Notes: a model not told the origin generated them from the letters alone. Shown: positions 24,420 through 33,066, numbered from the stretch's first letter. The stretch is DNA of 64,000 nucleotides from Panorpa germanica (GCA_963678705.1 CAVMBN010000098.1:88465-152464), one strand, 5' to 3'. Program-made: numbers and translations.

Positions 24420-25736
24420 TTATATAATAATATTAGCTTCTTTTAATTCTTCAACTATTGAAATAATTTCATTGTCATGTGATGTATTACCCGCCATTTT
24501 TGAACTAATAAGTAGTTGTAATCTTTCAACTAATTCATTTGGGTCATCCCAGTAAATGAAATCCTTTTGATTATTGTTTAAAGTCATAAAGTTTGGTATT
24601 AAATTGCCACCTCCTAAACGTTTATTATTTTGTAAACCAACTGAAGTCATAAAGTTTGGTATTAAATTGCTACCTCCTAAACGTTTATTATTTTGTAAAC
24701 CAACTGATGACTTACGCTGCAAAAGTCTTGATCGAACGTTTTGTAATCTTTCTGAAGAATATGGTGTTGAAGACGCTGTGGCACTTAATTTTGTTTGAGG
24801 AGGAAATAATAGCGATATAATTTTTTTATATTTTATACCTTTGTTAGATTTAATTTTACCATTAGGTGAATATAATGTTCTATGTGCATTTGTATCAGTT
24901 AAAATTGTTTTATAATCCTCTAAATCTTCCTCACTATAAATATTTGCGCTTGGATCTATTTTAAAAAGCAATTCATATAATCCGGGGGATGACTTATATT
25001 TTTTATTTCCTATTATAATACCCTCTTTATCAAACGTAACCAGTGTTTTTCCTAATATTAAATTACCATCTTCTAAATTTATACCAAATGTATGATCAAA
25101 TATACTTGGATCACCTTCTCGTCTATTAAAATCAATTAAATATTGAAAGGCGTATTTATCAACTTGTTTTTTATAATTTTCTTCAACTTCAGACAGTTTT
25201 ATAGATGTCTTAAATAAGTTTGGATCATGTACTCTACTATATTCTAAGGGTTCATTTGATTCAAAAACTTCATCATCTAACTGACTAAGTTCCATTGTTG
25301 GTTCTTTAGCTAATGTTAAATCATTTTGCTGTTCTGGTATAAATGTAGTGTCTAGGGGTTCTTTTAACATGTTATTTAACTTAGATTTAATTGTTTTAAC
25401 CTTGAAATCATACGGTTTTGTATCAATATCTTGTTTGATTGGTTGCGCTAATTTAATATTGGAAGTACTTTTATTAGCTAGTATATTTAGTGGTATAGTT
25501 ATTGGTTCAAGCTGTTTGTCAAAGTACCTTTGTGCCTCAGATTCTCCTAGTTTTAATGCGAGATACTTTTGTCTTATAGAATCGCTTGATTTAATAATAT
25601 CGCATGTTAATTTTTTATCTTCATCATTAGTAGTATTGCTTATTATTTTACGTTTACTATTCCTTTTTTTAAATCTGGTAGGAGGAGTCTTTATTTTAAC
25701 CACAGTATTTTTTGCACGCTTCTTTGATTTAAACAT
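24420..25736 (-). CDS. Polinton-associated conserved protein with internal repeat
   Basis: 438 aa from ATG. Very basic N-terminus (MFKSKKRAKN), acidic middle, and a conserved block near residues 255-320 (SSPGLYELLFK, EEDLEDYK, TNAHRTLYSPNGKIK) that I recall from many insect proteins linked to Polintons, with no assigned function. Near residues 345-390 a 23-residue unit (SVGLQNNKRLGG...NLIPNFMT) occurs twice, encoded by a 69-bp direct repeat at about 24584-24713. Likely structural or DNA-associated, but this is inference. Six residues differ in E2. An ACGTAA repeat array lies just upstream of the start. Confidence 0.75.
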   Translation of the reverse strand: MFKSKKRAKNTVVKIKTPPTRFKKRNSKRKIISNTTNDEDKKLTCDIIKSSDSIRQKYLALKLGESEAQRYFDKQLEPITIPLNILANKSTSNIKLAQPIKQDIDTKPYDFKVKTIKSKLNNMLKEPLDTTFIPEQQNDLTLAKEPTMELSQLDDEVFESNEPLEYSRVHDPNLFKTSIKLSEVEENYKKQVDKYAFQYLIDFNRREGDPSIFDHTFGINLEDGNLILGKTLVTFDKEGIIIGNKKYKSSPGLYELLFKIDPSANIYSEEDLEDYKTILTDTNAHRTLYSPNGKIKSNKGIKYKKIISLLFPPQTKLSATASSTPYSSERLQNVRSRLLQRKSSVGLQNNKRLGGSNLIPNFMTSVGLQNNKRLGGGNLIPNFMTLNNNQKDFIYWDDPNELVERLQLLISSKMAGNTSHDNEIISIVEELKEANIII

Positions 25737-25762
25737 GGTTACATGTAAACTTTATGCAACTT

Positions 25763-25876
25763 GAACGTAATTTGAACGTAAATTAAACGTAAATTCAACG
25801 TAATGGGAACGTAATTAATGTAATTTGAACGTAAATTCAACGTAATGGGAACGTAATTAATGTAATTTGAACGTAA
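25763..25876 (-). promoter_or_regulatory. ACGTAA repeat array (9 units)
   Basis: Nine ACGTAA cores, mostly spaced 10-12 bases, with a few degenerate ATGTAA units. It lies directly upstream of the minus-strand 438-aa gene, so it is placed to act as a promoter element or protein-binding array. The E2 array at 41836-42025 has sixteen units. ACGTAA is half of the TTACGTAA site bound by some bZIP factors; the binding partner is a guess. Confidence 0.6.
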
Positions 25877-25950
25877 TCAATGTTTATTAAGATAATAAAT
25901 GCATGTTATTATGAAGATGGTTACCTCAACACTGATTATTATTGTAAAGG

Positions 25951-26652
25951 TTACTTGGTTATATCTAAAAACATATCAAATCCTTTTCTGTATCGCCCTT
26001 TATTTAAGTCACTATTTTTATCTATTACCATAAAGGAATATTTATTTGAATCCCAACATAAATTACAAACTTGTTTAAACTCTAGAAAACTTGGAAAGTC
26101 AAAGTTAACATGATCATCATATATATGCTTTAAATTTAAGTCATCTTGCTTGAATAATATAATAAAATTAGTATTATCCCGTATTAATTGCTTTGGAATT
26201 TTGCTGTAAGTCTGACATAAATAGAAAGAGTCTATCAAATTATGACGGCCCATGCTAAAAAAATTTCGAATATTATTTTGTTTATCGCAAGCAACATCAT
26301 CAAATATGAATATAGAATTTGGGCTAGCATCTTCAGGTCTAATAATCTCTTCATTGTCAGTGTATGTATAGTATCCCATACCATTAATATTCTTCATAAT
26401 TTGTTGTAATATTTTATATTTTGGTTGATATAAAGATTTTGAATAAATGTATATATTTTTAAATCGCAACCCATTTGGATGTTCAATTAGATTAAACATA
26501 ACATTAGTTTTTCCACAGTTTGAAGGTCCACAAATAATGCATCTAATGTCGTTTGGTAAAAGTAATCCATGTTTTGAATTATTAGTGTAATTATTACTTT
26601 GATTATCTACATTCTTTACAGAAAGAGTTTGTTTTTGCTTTACAAACTTCAT
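25951..26652 (-). CDS. FtsK/HerA-type genome packaging ATPase
   Basis: 233 aa from ATG. Walker A is GPSNCGKT (near residue 42), Walker B is SIFIFDDVA (near 113), followed by a QTYSKIPKQLIRDN block with the expected sensor glutamine and arginine. This is the Polinton/adenovirus/NCLDV A32-like packaging ATPase that drives DNA into the capsid. It is divergently transcribed from the PLA2-like gene. One residue differs in E2. Confidence 0.95.
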   Translation of the reverse strand: MKFVKQKQTLSVKNVDNQSNNYTNNSKHGLLLPNDIRCIICGPSNCGKTNVMFNLIEHPNGLRFKNIYIYSKSLYQPKYKILQQIMKNINGMGYYTYTDNEEIIRPEDASPNSIFIFDDVACDKQNNIRNFFSMGRHNLIDSFYLCQTYSKIPKQLIRDNTNFIILFKQDDLNLKHIYDDHVNFDFPSFLEFKQVCNLCWDSNKYSFMVIDKNSDLNKGRYRKGFDMFLDITK

Positions 26653-26701
26653 TGTTTAACCAGGCATGTGTTATAAACTAATGGAATACATTTTAAATGT
26701 T

Positions 26702-27001
26702 TAATCTTTATATATGAAAATATTATAAAGTATAAAATTGGATGATAGCACATACTTTGATCAGTATGATAAAAGTAAAGAAAGGTGATGGTCTTATTGA
26801 TAAACTAATCAATAAATTACCTTTTGAGTTGCACTTGCCTGGATACAACTATAATCTTTATATATGAAAATATTATAAAGTATAAAATTGGATGATAGCA
26901 CATACTTTAGTCAGTATGATAAAAGTAAAGAAAGGTGATGGTCTTATTGATAAACTAATCAATAAATTACCTTTTGAGTTGCACTTGCCTGGATACAACT
27001 A
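26702..27001 (+). repeat. 150-bp tandem duplication of PLA2-gene 5' end
   Basis: 26702-26851 and 26852-27001 are near-identical. Each carries the upstream region, the ATG and the first ~36 codons of the PLA2-like gene. The upstream unit starts an abortive frame at 26742 that closes soon after the junction. In E2 the same promoter is duplicated with different endpoints (105 bp, from 42822). Confidence 0.9.
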
Positions 27002-27761
27002 TTGCGGTCCTGGAACACGTTTAATAGAACGTTTAAATCGAGGAGATCAAGCAGTTAATGCATTGGACTCAGCTTGCAAAGAACATGACATTGCATATCA
27101 CCGCTATAAAGATTTAAGGAAAAGACACGTAGCTGATAAAATACTGATTGAGAAAGCTTGGAAGCAATATTTTTCTAAAGATTCAAAGTTAAGTGAACGT
27201 TTAGCATCATTACTTGTTGCTAATATCATGAATATAAAAACCAAACTTGGAATGGGGTTGAAACGAAATAAAAAAATTAAAAAGAAGAAAATAAAGGGTA
27301 GCGGAAAGGTCAAGCATAGTATGGCAGCATTAAAGAAAGCTATTCTTAATGCTCGTGGTGCGCTAAAAAATACTTTAATTAACCCTGATAATCCTAAGAG
27401 TGTGTCAAAAGCTATTAAAATTGCATCACAAGCCGCAAAACAATCAATTAATAAAAAGTCAAAATTTAAAGTTAATAAACTAAGAATAATTCCTATACCA
27501 AAAGTAGGTGGTTTTCTACCATTTCTAATTCCATTATTTGCGGGATTATCAGCACTAGGTGGATTGGCAGGTGGTGTTGCAGGTGTTGTAAAAGCAATAA
27601 ATGAGGCAAAGGATGCAAAAAAAATGTTAGCAGAAACTCAAAAACATAACCAAACTATGGAGGAAATTGCTATTGGAAAATCTGGCAAAGGAATTTATTT
27701 AAAACCTTATAAAAAAGGGTTAGGATTATATATTAATCCGTATCCAAAAAACTTTCGTTGA
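26892..27761 (+). CDS. PLA2-like domain capsid/membrane-lytic protein
   Basis: 289 aa from ATG. Residues 30-75 hold a phospholipase A2-like core: calcium loop YCGPGT and catalytic ALDSACKEHDIAY, in the order seen in parvovirus VP1 and other viral PLA2s, where the activity helps virions breach endosomal membrane. Next come a lysine-rich stretch (near 125-145), a glycine-rich hydrophobic segment (FLPFLIPLFAGLSALGGLAG, near 210-235) able to insert in membrane, and a C-terminal GIYLKPYKKGLGLYINPYP motif recalling adenovirus core/pVI-type peptides. It ends seven bases after an A_AAA_AAC slippery site that could shift ribosomes into the protease frame. Four residues differ in E2. Confidence 0.85.
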   Translation: MIAHTLVSMIKVKKGDGLIDKLINKLPFELHLPGYNYCGPGTRLIERLNRGDQAVNALDSACKEHDIAYHRYKDLRKRHVADKILIEKAWKQYFSKDSKLSERLASLLVANIMNIKTKLGMGLKRNKKIKKKKIKGSGKVKHSMAALKKAILNARGALKNTLINPDNPKSVSKAIKIASQAAKQSINKKSKFKVNKLRIIPIPKVGGFLPFLIPLFAGLSALGGLAGGVAGVVKAINEAKDAKKMLAETQKHNQTMEEIAIGKSGKGIYLKPYKKGLGLYINPYPKNFR

Positions 27762-28132
27762 AGCTACCTAAACGAGCCCTTACTGATGTTGATTTAAGAA
27801 AATATGCCAAGAAATTTAATATCCCTCACTTTAGAGGGGTATTCATGAGAAATGATTTACCTAAAAAAATGTATATAAATGAAAGTGGTATAATGAATTT
27901 AGATGATAAAACATCAGCGGGAACACATTGGGTAGCTTACATAAAAAGAAATAAAAATATTTTATATTTTGATAGTTTTGGTAACCTTCAACCTCCAATA
28001 GAAGCAATTGAATACTTTAAAAATAATACTATTCAATATAACTATGATAGATTTCAAAAATTTAATACTGTAAATTGTGGACATTTATGCTTACACTTTT
28101 TGTATTCAAATTCTTATATTTATAATAAATAA
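27737..28132 (+). CDS. Adenain-like cysteine protease (maturation protease)
   Basis: The catalytic order is clear: His in AGTHWVAYI, Asp in LYFDSFGN and Cys in VNCGHLCLHF, the adenovirus-type maturation protease triad expected to cleave capsid precursors. The conserved N-terminus (ALTDVDLRKYAKKFNIPHFRG) lies upstream of the first ATG (27846), and the only possible earlier start is a TTG at 27758. No AUG precedes it in frame, so it may be made as a -1 frameshift extension of the PLA2-like protein; an upstream splice is the alternative. Coordinates give the whole open -1 frame. Two residues differ in E2. Confidence 0.85.
   Translation, partial: SVSKKLSLKLPKRALTDVDLRKYAKKFNIPHFRGVFMRNDLPKKMYINESGIMNLDDKTSAGTHWVAYIKRNKNILYFDSFGNLQPPIEAIEYFKNNTIQYNYDRFQKFNTVNCGHLCLHFLYSNSYIYNK
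27746..27752 (+). promoter_or_regulatory. Candidate -1 ribosomal frameshift heptamer A_AAA_AAC
   Basis: In the PLA2 frame the codons read CCA AAA AAC TTT CGT TGA, so the heptamer is in the right phase, and a -1 slip enters the protease frame exactly. That frame is open from 27737. A 5-bp stem (27755-27759 with 27771-27775) is the only nearby structure I see and is weak. Identical in E2 at 43849-43855. Confidence 0.6.
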
Positions 28133-28219
28133 TATATTGCTATAAATACCTGAGTTTTATTTTTAATTTGTTATTACTATAACTAAGCTTATCGTGAAAG
28201 GATTTTTAAATAAAAAATA

Positions 28220-28957
28220 ATGTCTATGACATTTACAATTATTGGAAATAAATCCGTATTAAGCGCCGATATTTTCCCTCCTATAGATTTGTACGATGAA
28301 CAGTTTGAATTGGGAATAGTCGACTTTCAGACATTTAATTCAATACCAAACATTGACGACACTAACAATAAATTTTATTATGGAGATGGTAAAGTTATTT
28401 CAATACCAGTGGGTTCATATGAATTGGAAGATATTCAGGAATATTTAAGGTTAAGCATTGGTGATTCTAGAGTAATAAAACACAACAGCGAATTTAAGGA
28501 CAAAGCTGATAAGCAAATAAAAGAAGTATTTTTAAATTTAACTGCAAATACAAATACCCTTCAAAGTGAGATAATATGTACTGAAAAAATAGATTTTTCG
28601 AAAGAAAATTGTATTGGTTCATTACTAGGATTTAATAAGCAAGTATTAGAACCTAATAAATTACATGTATCTAACTTACCGGTAAACATTATTAAAGTAA
28701 ATAACATACGTATTGAATGTAATATTACATCCGGTTCCTATCTAAACGGACGTTTAGTACACACAATTCATGAGTTTTCACCTGCAGTTCCACCAGGATA
28801 TAAGATAATAGAAATTCCAAAGCAAATCATTTATCTTCCAATCGTTGTACCGAAAATAGATAATATTTCTATAAAAATTGTTAATGAAGAAGGTGAACTT
28901 ATCAATTTTAGAAAAGAAAAAATTTCCTGCAGATTGCACATACGAAAGATTCAATAA
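28220..28957 (+). CDS. Minor capsid (penton-like, single jelly-roll) protein
   Basis: 245 aa from ATG. The sequence fits the Polinton penton-like family: a SIPVGSYELEDIQEYL block near residue 60, then a C-terminal block with SGSYLNGRLVHTIHEFSP and VPPGYKIIEIP, all expected beta-rich. It should form the fivefold vertices of the virion. The stop overlaps the start of the 48-codon gene (TAATG). Differences from E2 (about ten) cluster near residues 79-95, the left edge of the zone that peaks in the next capsid gene. Confidence 0.85.
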   Translation: MSMTFTIIGNKSVLSADIFPPIDLYDEQFELGIVDFQTFNSIPNIDDTNNKFYYGDGKVISIPVGSYELEDIQEYLRLSIGDSRVIKHNSEFKDKADKQIKEVFLNLTANTNTLQSEIICTEKIDFSKENCIGSLLGFNKQVLEPNKLHVSNLPVNIIKVNNIRIECNITSGSYLNGRLVHTIHEFSPAVPPGYKIIEIPKQIIYLPIVVPKIDNISIKIVNEEGELINFRKEKISCRLHIRKIQ

Positions 28958-29103
28958 TGGGTATATGTCATAATTTAAAAACAATATATAATTCATCGTT
29001 TAATCAAACTCAGCGTAGTCCAACCAAGCCTTTTAAGAGGATAACATTAAAAAATAAACAGTTTCTTAAGTCGTTAGGATTTAAAATAAATACTCTACAA
29101 TGA
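28957..29103 (+). CDS. 48-aa basic protein between capsid genes
   Basis: An ATG overlapping the penton-like stop by one base (TAATG), and a TGA overlapping the major capsid start (ATGA). The product begins MGICHNLKTI, holds QRSPTKPFKR and ends in a LKNKQFLKSLGFK basic segment. Against E2 there are seven base changes: five synonymous and two Ile-to-Leu, the pattern of selection on protein. Stop-start overlaps on both sides suggest coupled termination-reinitiation. By position it could be a capsid cement, scaffold or core peptide; I do not recognise the family firmly. Confidence 0.75.
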   Translation: MGICHNLKTIYNSSFNQTQRSPTKPFKRITLKNKQFLKSLGFKINTLQ

Positions 29104-30305
29104 CCGCTCATATGCTTAATATTGAAGATAAAATCGTTTTCGATGAATCATTAAGCCAATATGAAATACATTCATACAGTCCATATAACACAACCAGCTA
29201 TGAATATAATGACGAAATTCGTATACCAATAAATCAACATAATGTATATACATTACCCTCGGAATCTTACTTATACATTGAAGGTAAAACAAAAGACACT
29301 TCAAAATCTACACCTGTTTTCATATTAAATGGTATTTTATACCTATTTGAAAGTATAAAATATGAAATAAATTCGGTTGAAATTGATTCAAATAAAAATC
29401 CTGGTATAACCACTACTATGAAAGGATATGTTTCATATAATAACAATGAGTTGCAACTTGAAAACTTGGGGTGGCGTGATACAAGTAACAATTTATTAGA
29501 TAATAAGGGAAATTTTAGTGTTTGTATTCCTCTTAAAACAATATTTGGGTTCTGTGAAGACTTTAAAAAAATTATATTACCAGTAAAGCATGAATTAATA
29601 TTAATTCGATCAAAAAACGATAATAACGCAATTTGGATAAGTAAAAAGGACGATATAATACCATCAATAACAATTGAAAAGATTCAATGGCGAATGCCTC
29701 ATATAAATGTATCAGACAAAAAGAAATTAGAATTATTACAAACAATAGAACTCGATAAATCATTGTATATTGGCTTTCGAAGTTGGGACTTGTACGAATA
29801 TCCAGCATTGCCACGCACGACAAATCAATCTTGGTCTATTAAAACATCTACAGCACTTGAAAAGCCACGTTATGTTATATTAGGGTTACAAAGAGAAGGT
29901 AAAGACGATATTACAAAGGATATGAGTAAATTTCACACTTGTACCTTAAGAAACGTAAAACTATACTTAAATTCTGATGTGTACCCCTATGATAATCTTA
30001 ATCTTGATTATGACAATAATAAGTATGCAATAGCATATGAAATGTATTCTAATTTCCAAAAATCATACTATGATAAAGAGCCGAATCCCATTTTAAATTT
30101 AAAGAATTTTAAAGAAAATGCACCTTTAATAGTAATAGATTGTTCAAAACAGAAAGAATTTCTAAAACCTGCTCCAGTTGATATAAGGCTTGAATTAGAA
30201 ACATCTGAAAATATTGCAGGCTACGTTCATGCTTATTGTTTAATATTACATGACCGGATTGTTGAGTATAAACCATTATCTGGAATTGTTAATAAAATTA
30301 CATAA
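29100..30305 (+). CDS. Major capsid protein (double jelly-roll, hexon-like)
   Basis: 401 aa from ATG (ATGA overlap with the preceding gene). Family features: NDEIRIPINQHNVYTLPSES near residue 36, a GFCEDFKKIILPVKHELILIRS strand block near 150, WRMPHI near 197, and a C-terminal LILHDRIVEYKPLSG. Trimers of such proteins make the icosahedral shell of Polinton-like viruses. About 83 of 401 residues differ from E2 by hand count, spread over the protein but stopping abruptly before the last ~20 residues. Other shared proteins differ by 0-4%, so this gene has a separate history. Confidence 0.9.
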   Translation: MTAHMLNIEDKIVFDESLSQYEIHSYSPYNTTSYEYNDEIRIPINQHNVYTLPSESYLYIEGKTKDTSKSTPVFILNGILYLFESIKYEINSVEIDSNKNPGITTTMKGYVSYNNNELQLENLGWRDTSNNLLDNKGNFSVCIPLKTIFGFCEDFKKIILPVKHELILIRSKNDNNAIWISKKDDIIPSITIEKIQWRMPHINVSDKKKLELLQTIELDKSLYIGFRSWDLYEYPALPRTTNQSWSIKTSTALEKPRYVILGLQREGKDDITKDMSKFHTCTLRNVKLYLNSDVYPYDNLNLDYDNNKYAIAYEMYSNFQKSYYDKEPNPILNLKNFKENAPLIVIDCSKQKEFLKPAPVDIRLELETSENIAGYVHAYCLILHDRIVEYKPLSGIVNKIT

Positions 30306-30308
30306 ATA

Positions 30309-30740
30309 ATGTTTATAAGAACTAGTATATGTAAAACCATCAAAGAATCACCTTCAAACGCAAGAATGAATTCAAATTTTTTAAATAAATATGAAGAAGT
30401 TGCTCAAACACTTTTAAAAGTTGGAGCTGTTTTAAAAAAATATAAAGAAAATGAGTGTTTACTAGAAAATCTTACTGATGAAGAATTACATTATTTACCG
30501 ACAGAGTTCTTTTTGCATTATATAATGTTTTCCACCGATATTGAACAAAACTGGAACCGGCTTCCAATACATTTAAAAGAAGATCACTATATGCAGGGGC
30601 GTCGATTATGCTACAAACATTATAACAAAGGAAGAATACAAAGAGATGGACCTCCATGTCAAATAAGAAACTGTTGTGATTGTAATTTTAATTTATATTA
30701 TGATTCTAATGGAAATAGTTTTACCTTAATAAATAAATAA
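30309..30740 (+). CDS. Conserved Polinton protein, possible zinc-binding
   Basis: 143 aa from ATG, three bases after the capsid gene. Residues 30-90 look alpha-helical. The C-terminal part has a Cys/His cluster: RRLCYKHYNK, then PPCQIRNCCDC, so a zinc ribbon is plausible. In E2 the first tyrosine is histidine (CHKH). Position suggests a late virion or assembly protein. Family not recognised. Confidence 0.7.
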   Translation: MFIRTSICKTIKESPSNARMNSNFLNKYEEVAQTLLKVGAVLKKYKENECLLENLTDEELHYLPTEFFLHYIMFSTDIEQNWNRLPIHLKEDHYMQGRRLCYKHYNKGRIQRDGPPCQIRNCCDCNFNLYYDSNGNSFTLINK

Positions 30741-30816
30741 ATATACCTCAATAAATAAAATACATGTTCTTTCATTTATAAAATTTTATTTATATACACT
30801 CTATACATATTTACAA

Positions 30817-31548
30817 TTATACATATTTATTAGCTTTTTCTTGTATTTGAGTCTTAAGTAAGTCTATACAAAGCGCCTTAATTTCTAAGCTTAGTAACTT
30901 TACATTCATATTTGATGATATATTAGTAAACAATTTATAGTAATTTAATTCTATGTTATTAATGTTATTTAAAACGAAATTTTCATAAAAGTATTTGTTA
31001 TGGTTTTTATAATTTATTTCATTACTTTCTATTAGTAAAGAAAACAACTTATTCTCCACTTCATTAAAAATATTCAATGCAGACTTTGACCATGCCGTAA
31101 GTTGATTTAAAGAAAACGTAATGCACTCTGCTAACTGCATAAGTTTCTGCCAAGACTCTATTTGCATGTATACAGATGATCTTGGATCATTATCTGCCAA
31201 AATTGATTTAAGGTGATAATTTTGCTCGATAACCATAGTCGGTTTTTCATACAAAGTTTGAAAATGAATTGTACATTTTGACAATACAATACATGGTTGC
31301 TCTAGATATGTTATTATTCCATTAAAATAATTGGAAATACTGGCTTTGTTATTTAAAATAATTTCCCAGTCATTTTGTGATAAATTTACATACTGCCCGT
31401 TAAACTTTTCAATCACACAAACACTCTCACAAAAATTATTTGCATCTAGAGCAACTGTAATTTGCTTAGTTTTACTTGTATTTAAAAAATATGAGCACTT
31501 GAGCAAATATATTGGATTTATGAAATCAACTTTATTTAATAACTCCAT
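30817..31548 (-). CDS. Conserved Polinton protein, unknown
   Basis: 243 aa from the ATG at 31546-31548; an upstream in-frame TTG is unlikely to be used. Mixed alpha/beta character with many asparagines; a WQKLMQLAECITFSLNQLTAWSKSALNIF stretch (about residues 132-160) looks helical. Three residues differ in E2. Converges on the 143-aa gene with AATAAA signals on both strands between them. No family recognised. Confidence 0.65.
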   Translation of the reverse strand: MELLNKVDFINPIYLLKCSYFLNTSKTKQITVALDANNFCESVCVIEKFNGQYVNLSQNDWEIILNNKASISNYFNGIITYLEQPCIVLSKCTIHFQTLYEKPTMVIEQNYHLKSILADNDPRSSVYMQIESWQKLMQLAECITFSLNQLTAWSKSALNIFNEVENKLFSLLIESNEINYKNHNKYFYENFVLNNINNIELNYYKLFTNISSNMNVKLLSLEIKALCIDLLKTQIQEKANKYV

Positions 31549-31596
31549 TGCATAAAAAATATATATGATCAATTACGCTACAATTTTAAATTGTAA

Positions 31597-32362
31597 CTAA
31601 ATAAAATTAAAATTGTCATGACTTTTATATGCTTTCGAAATTACTCTTTTACCTACCCCTCCTACTTCTAAATTATAAATATTAGTAACTCTATTAAATC
31701 TATTTTTTCGTTCCTGTAATTTTTTAAAATATGAACTAGTTTTGTTATCTTTTTTTCTAATTCTTTCTGATTTTAATTCATTTTTAAATATATTTAAATT
31801 TAAACGTTTAACTACTTTTAAAATATAATCCTGATTGACCGGTGAATGTAATTTTAAATTTTGTAAAATTTCCAAATATAAAATAGAATTTATATTAAAA
31901 TCAATAATTTCATTGAAAGGTAATTTTTTTAATTTTTGAGTGGTACAATGATCATAAGAACTATTATATTTACCAGTACTTAAAACTTTTAAAATATTTT
32001 TCCAACATGTATGACCTACATCACTCTTTATATAAAACTGATACTTAAATTCAAAATTTTCTCTAAGGATTAATTCAGTTGAAGCCAATTGGCTAATTGT
32101 ATATCCTATACTTAAAAAATCTTTATAATTATCTATTAAGTGATATTCCTCGCTTTCCCTTAAGTATTGAATCCAATGTTTATGGCAAAACTATAAAAAA
32201 AAAAAGAAAATTTGCAATAGTTATATACATTAATGCGGATATCACATACACAGAAGAAAAACTCACCGATTTTCCCGAAACTGTTACAATGTTTACACAT
32301 GTATATAAAATATTTTGATCAAAATTAACTACTGCAATACAATAGTTCTCAAAGTCACTTAT
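31597..32362 (-). CDS. Two-exon accessory gene A (E1 copy, start codon lost)
   Basis: Exon 2 is 31597-32190 and exon 1 is 32267 to about 32362. A 76-nt intron (32191-32266) has donor G|GTGAGT and a pyrimidine-rich acceptor ending TATAG. Joining is in phase 0. Exon 2 holds FCHKHW and a lysine-rich C-terminus (ERIRKKDNK, KLQERKNRFNR). The cysteine in exon 1 (YTC) and the FCHKH after the splice could make one zinc-binding unit. The equivalent of the E2 ATG is ATA at 32360-32362, and a 10-base difference lies just upstream, so the start may be lost. Without splicing, exon 2 alone has only a TTG start (32088). Function unknown. Confidence 0.65.
32191..32266 (-). other. Predicted 76-nt spliceosomal intron
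   Basis: GTGAGT donor, long T tract on the transcribed strand, TATAG acceptor, phase 0. The E2 intron is at 48294-48370 and the E2 paralogue has one in the homologous place at 49373-49450. Confidence 0.7.
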
Positions 32363-32419
32363 TGTTTTACAATGTTTACACGTACAATTACTGTATAAAA
32401 TAAGTATTTTTTAAACGTA

Positions 32420-32423
<4 letters not shown>

Positions 32424-32452
<29 letters not shown>
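32424..32452. repeat. (TA)n microsatellite
   Basis: A run of about 14 TA units upstream of accessory gene A. The same tract is in E2 near 48518-48545. Confidence 0.9.
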
Positions 32453-32455
<3 letters not shown>

Positions 32456-32652
32456 GTCCCCACTATAAATATAGCTTAAAAAAATTTTGTGCCCATATTT
32501 GGTTAAGTCATGCAATTTTGTATTCATATTGTTCAAGTCATGTAAATTCAATGGATGAATTAGCACCCTTATACTTTATGAATTATCCTTATTTGGATAT
32601 ATTTTCTATGTACAACAAAATTTACAATCTATTAGTAAATAGTGCAATAAAA

Positions 32653-33066
32653 TTAATCATTAAGAATCCAATCAAGTGAGTCTTGGCTCTCATATCCAGG
32701 GTCTCCAAATTCAGATATAAAAAGTAACCCGGCTCTAAAAGTTTCACAGAAATTATTCTGATTGATTATAATTTCATCAAAGAATTTAAATTGATTAAAC
32801 ATATTTAAATCTATTAACAAATGACACTGTAATCCACAATTTAACTTTAAATCAATGCCTAAATTAAATTTATTTGGTATATATATTATGTTTAAATATA
32901 TCTTACTTATATTATCAATTAATATCAATAATAACAATTCTTTTCTATCTAAAAATAAATTAAAATTTACTTCAATATTTAATAGTCTAGGTAAAATAAA
33001 CATATGTTCACCTTCATTTATTTCAAATAATAAACGTGGAGAAAAAATTTTAATATACATTTTCAT
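32653..33066 (-). CDS. E1-specific accessory protein, unknown
   Basis: 137 aa from ATG. Hydrophobic, leucine/isoleucine-rich (KELLLLILIDNISKIYLNIIY in the middle), ending in an acidic FGDPGYESQDSLDWILND tail. Absent from E2, where this interval holds a different gene. No family recognised; base composition is like its neighbours. Confidence 0.5.
   Translation of the reverse strand: MKMYIKIFSPRLLFEINEGEHMFILPRLLNIEVNFNLFLDRKELLLLILIDNISKIYLNIIYIPNKFNLGIDLKLNCGLQCHLLIDLNMFNQFKFFDEIIINQNNFCETFRAGLLFISEFGDPGYESQDSLDWILND

Noticed and set aside
25348-25764. Plus-strand 138-codon frame opposite the 438-aa gene
   Set aside because: Hydrophobic antisense shadow of a lysine-rich gene.
25763-25876. 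CRISPR-like array
   Set aside because: Units and spacers are only 10-12 bases, spacers are not unique, and the DNA is eukaryotic.
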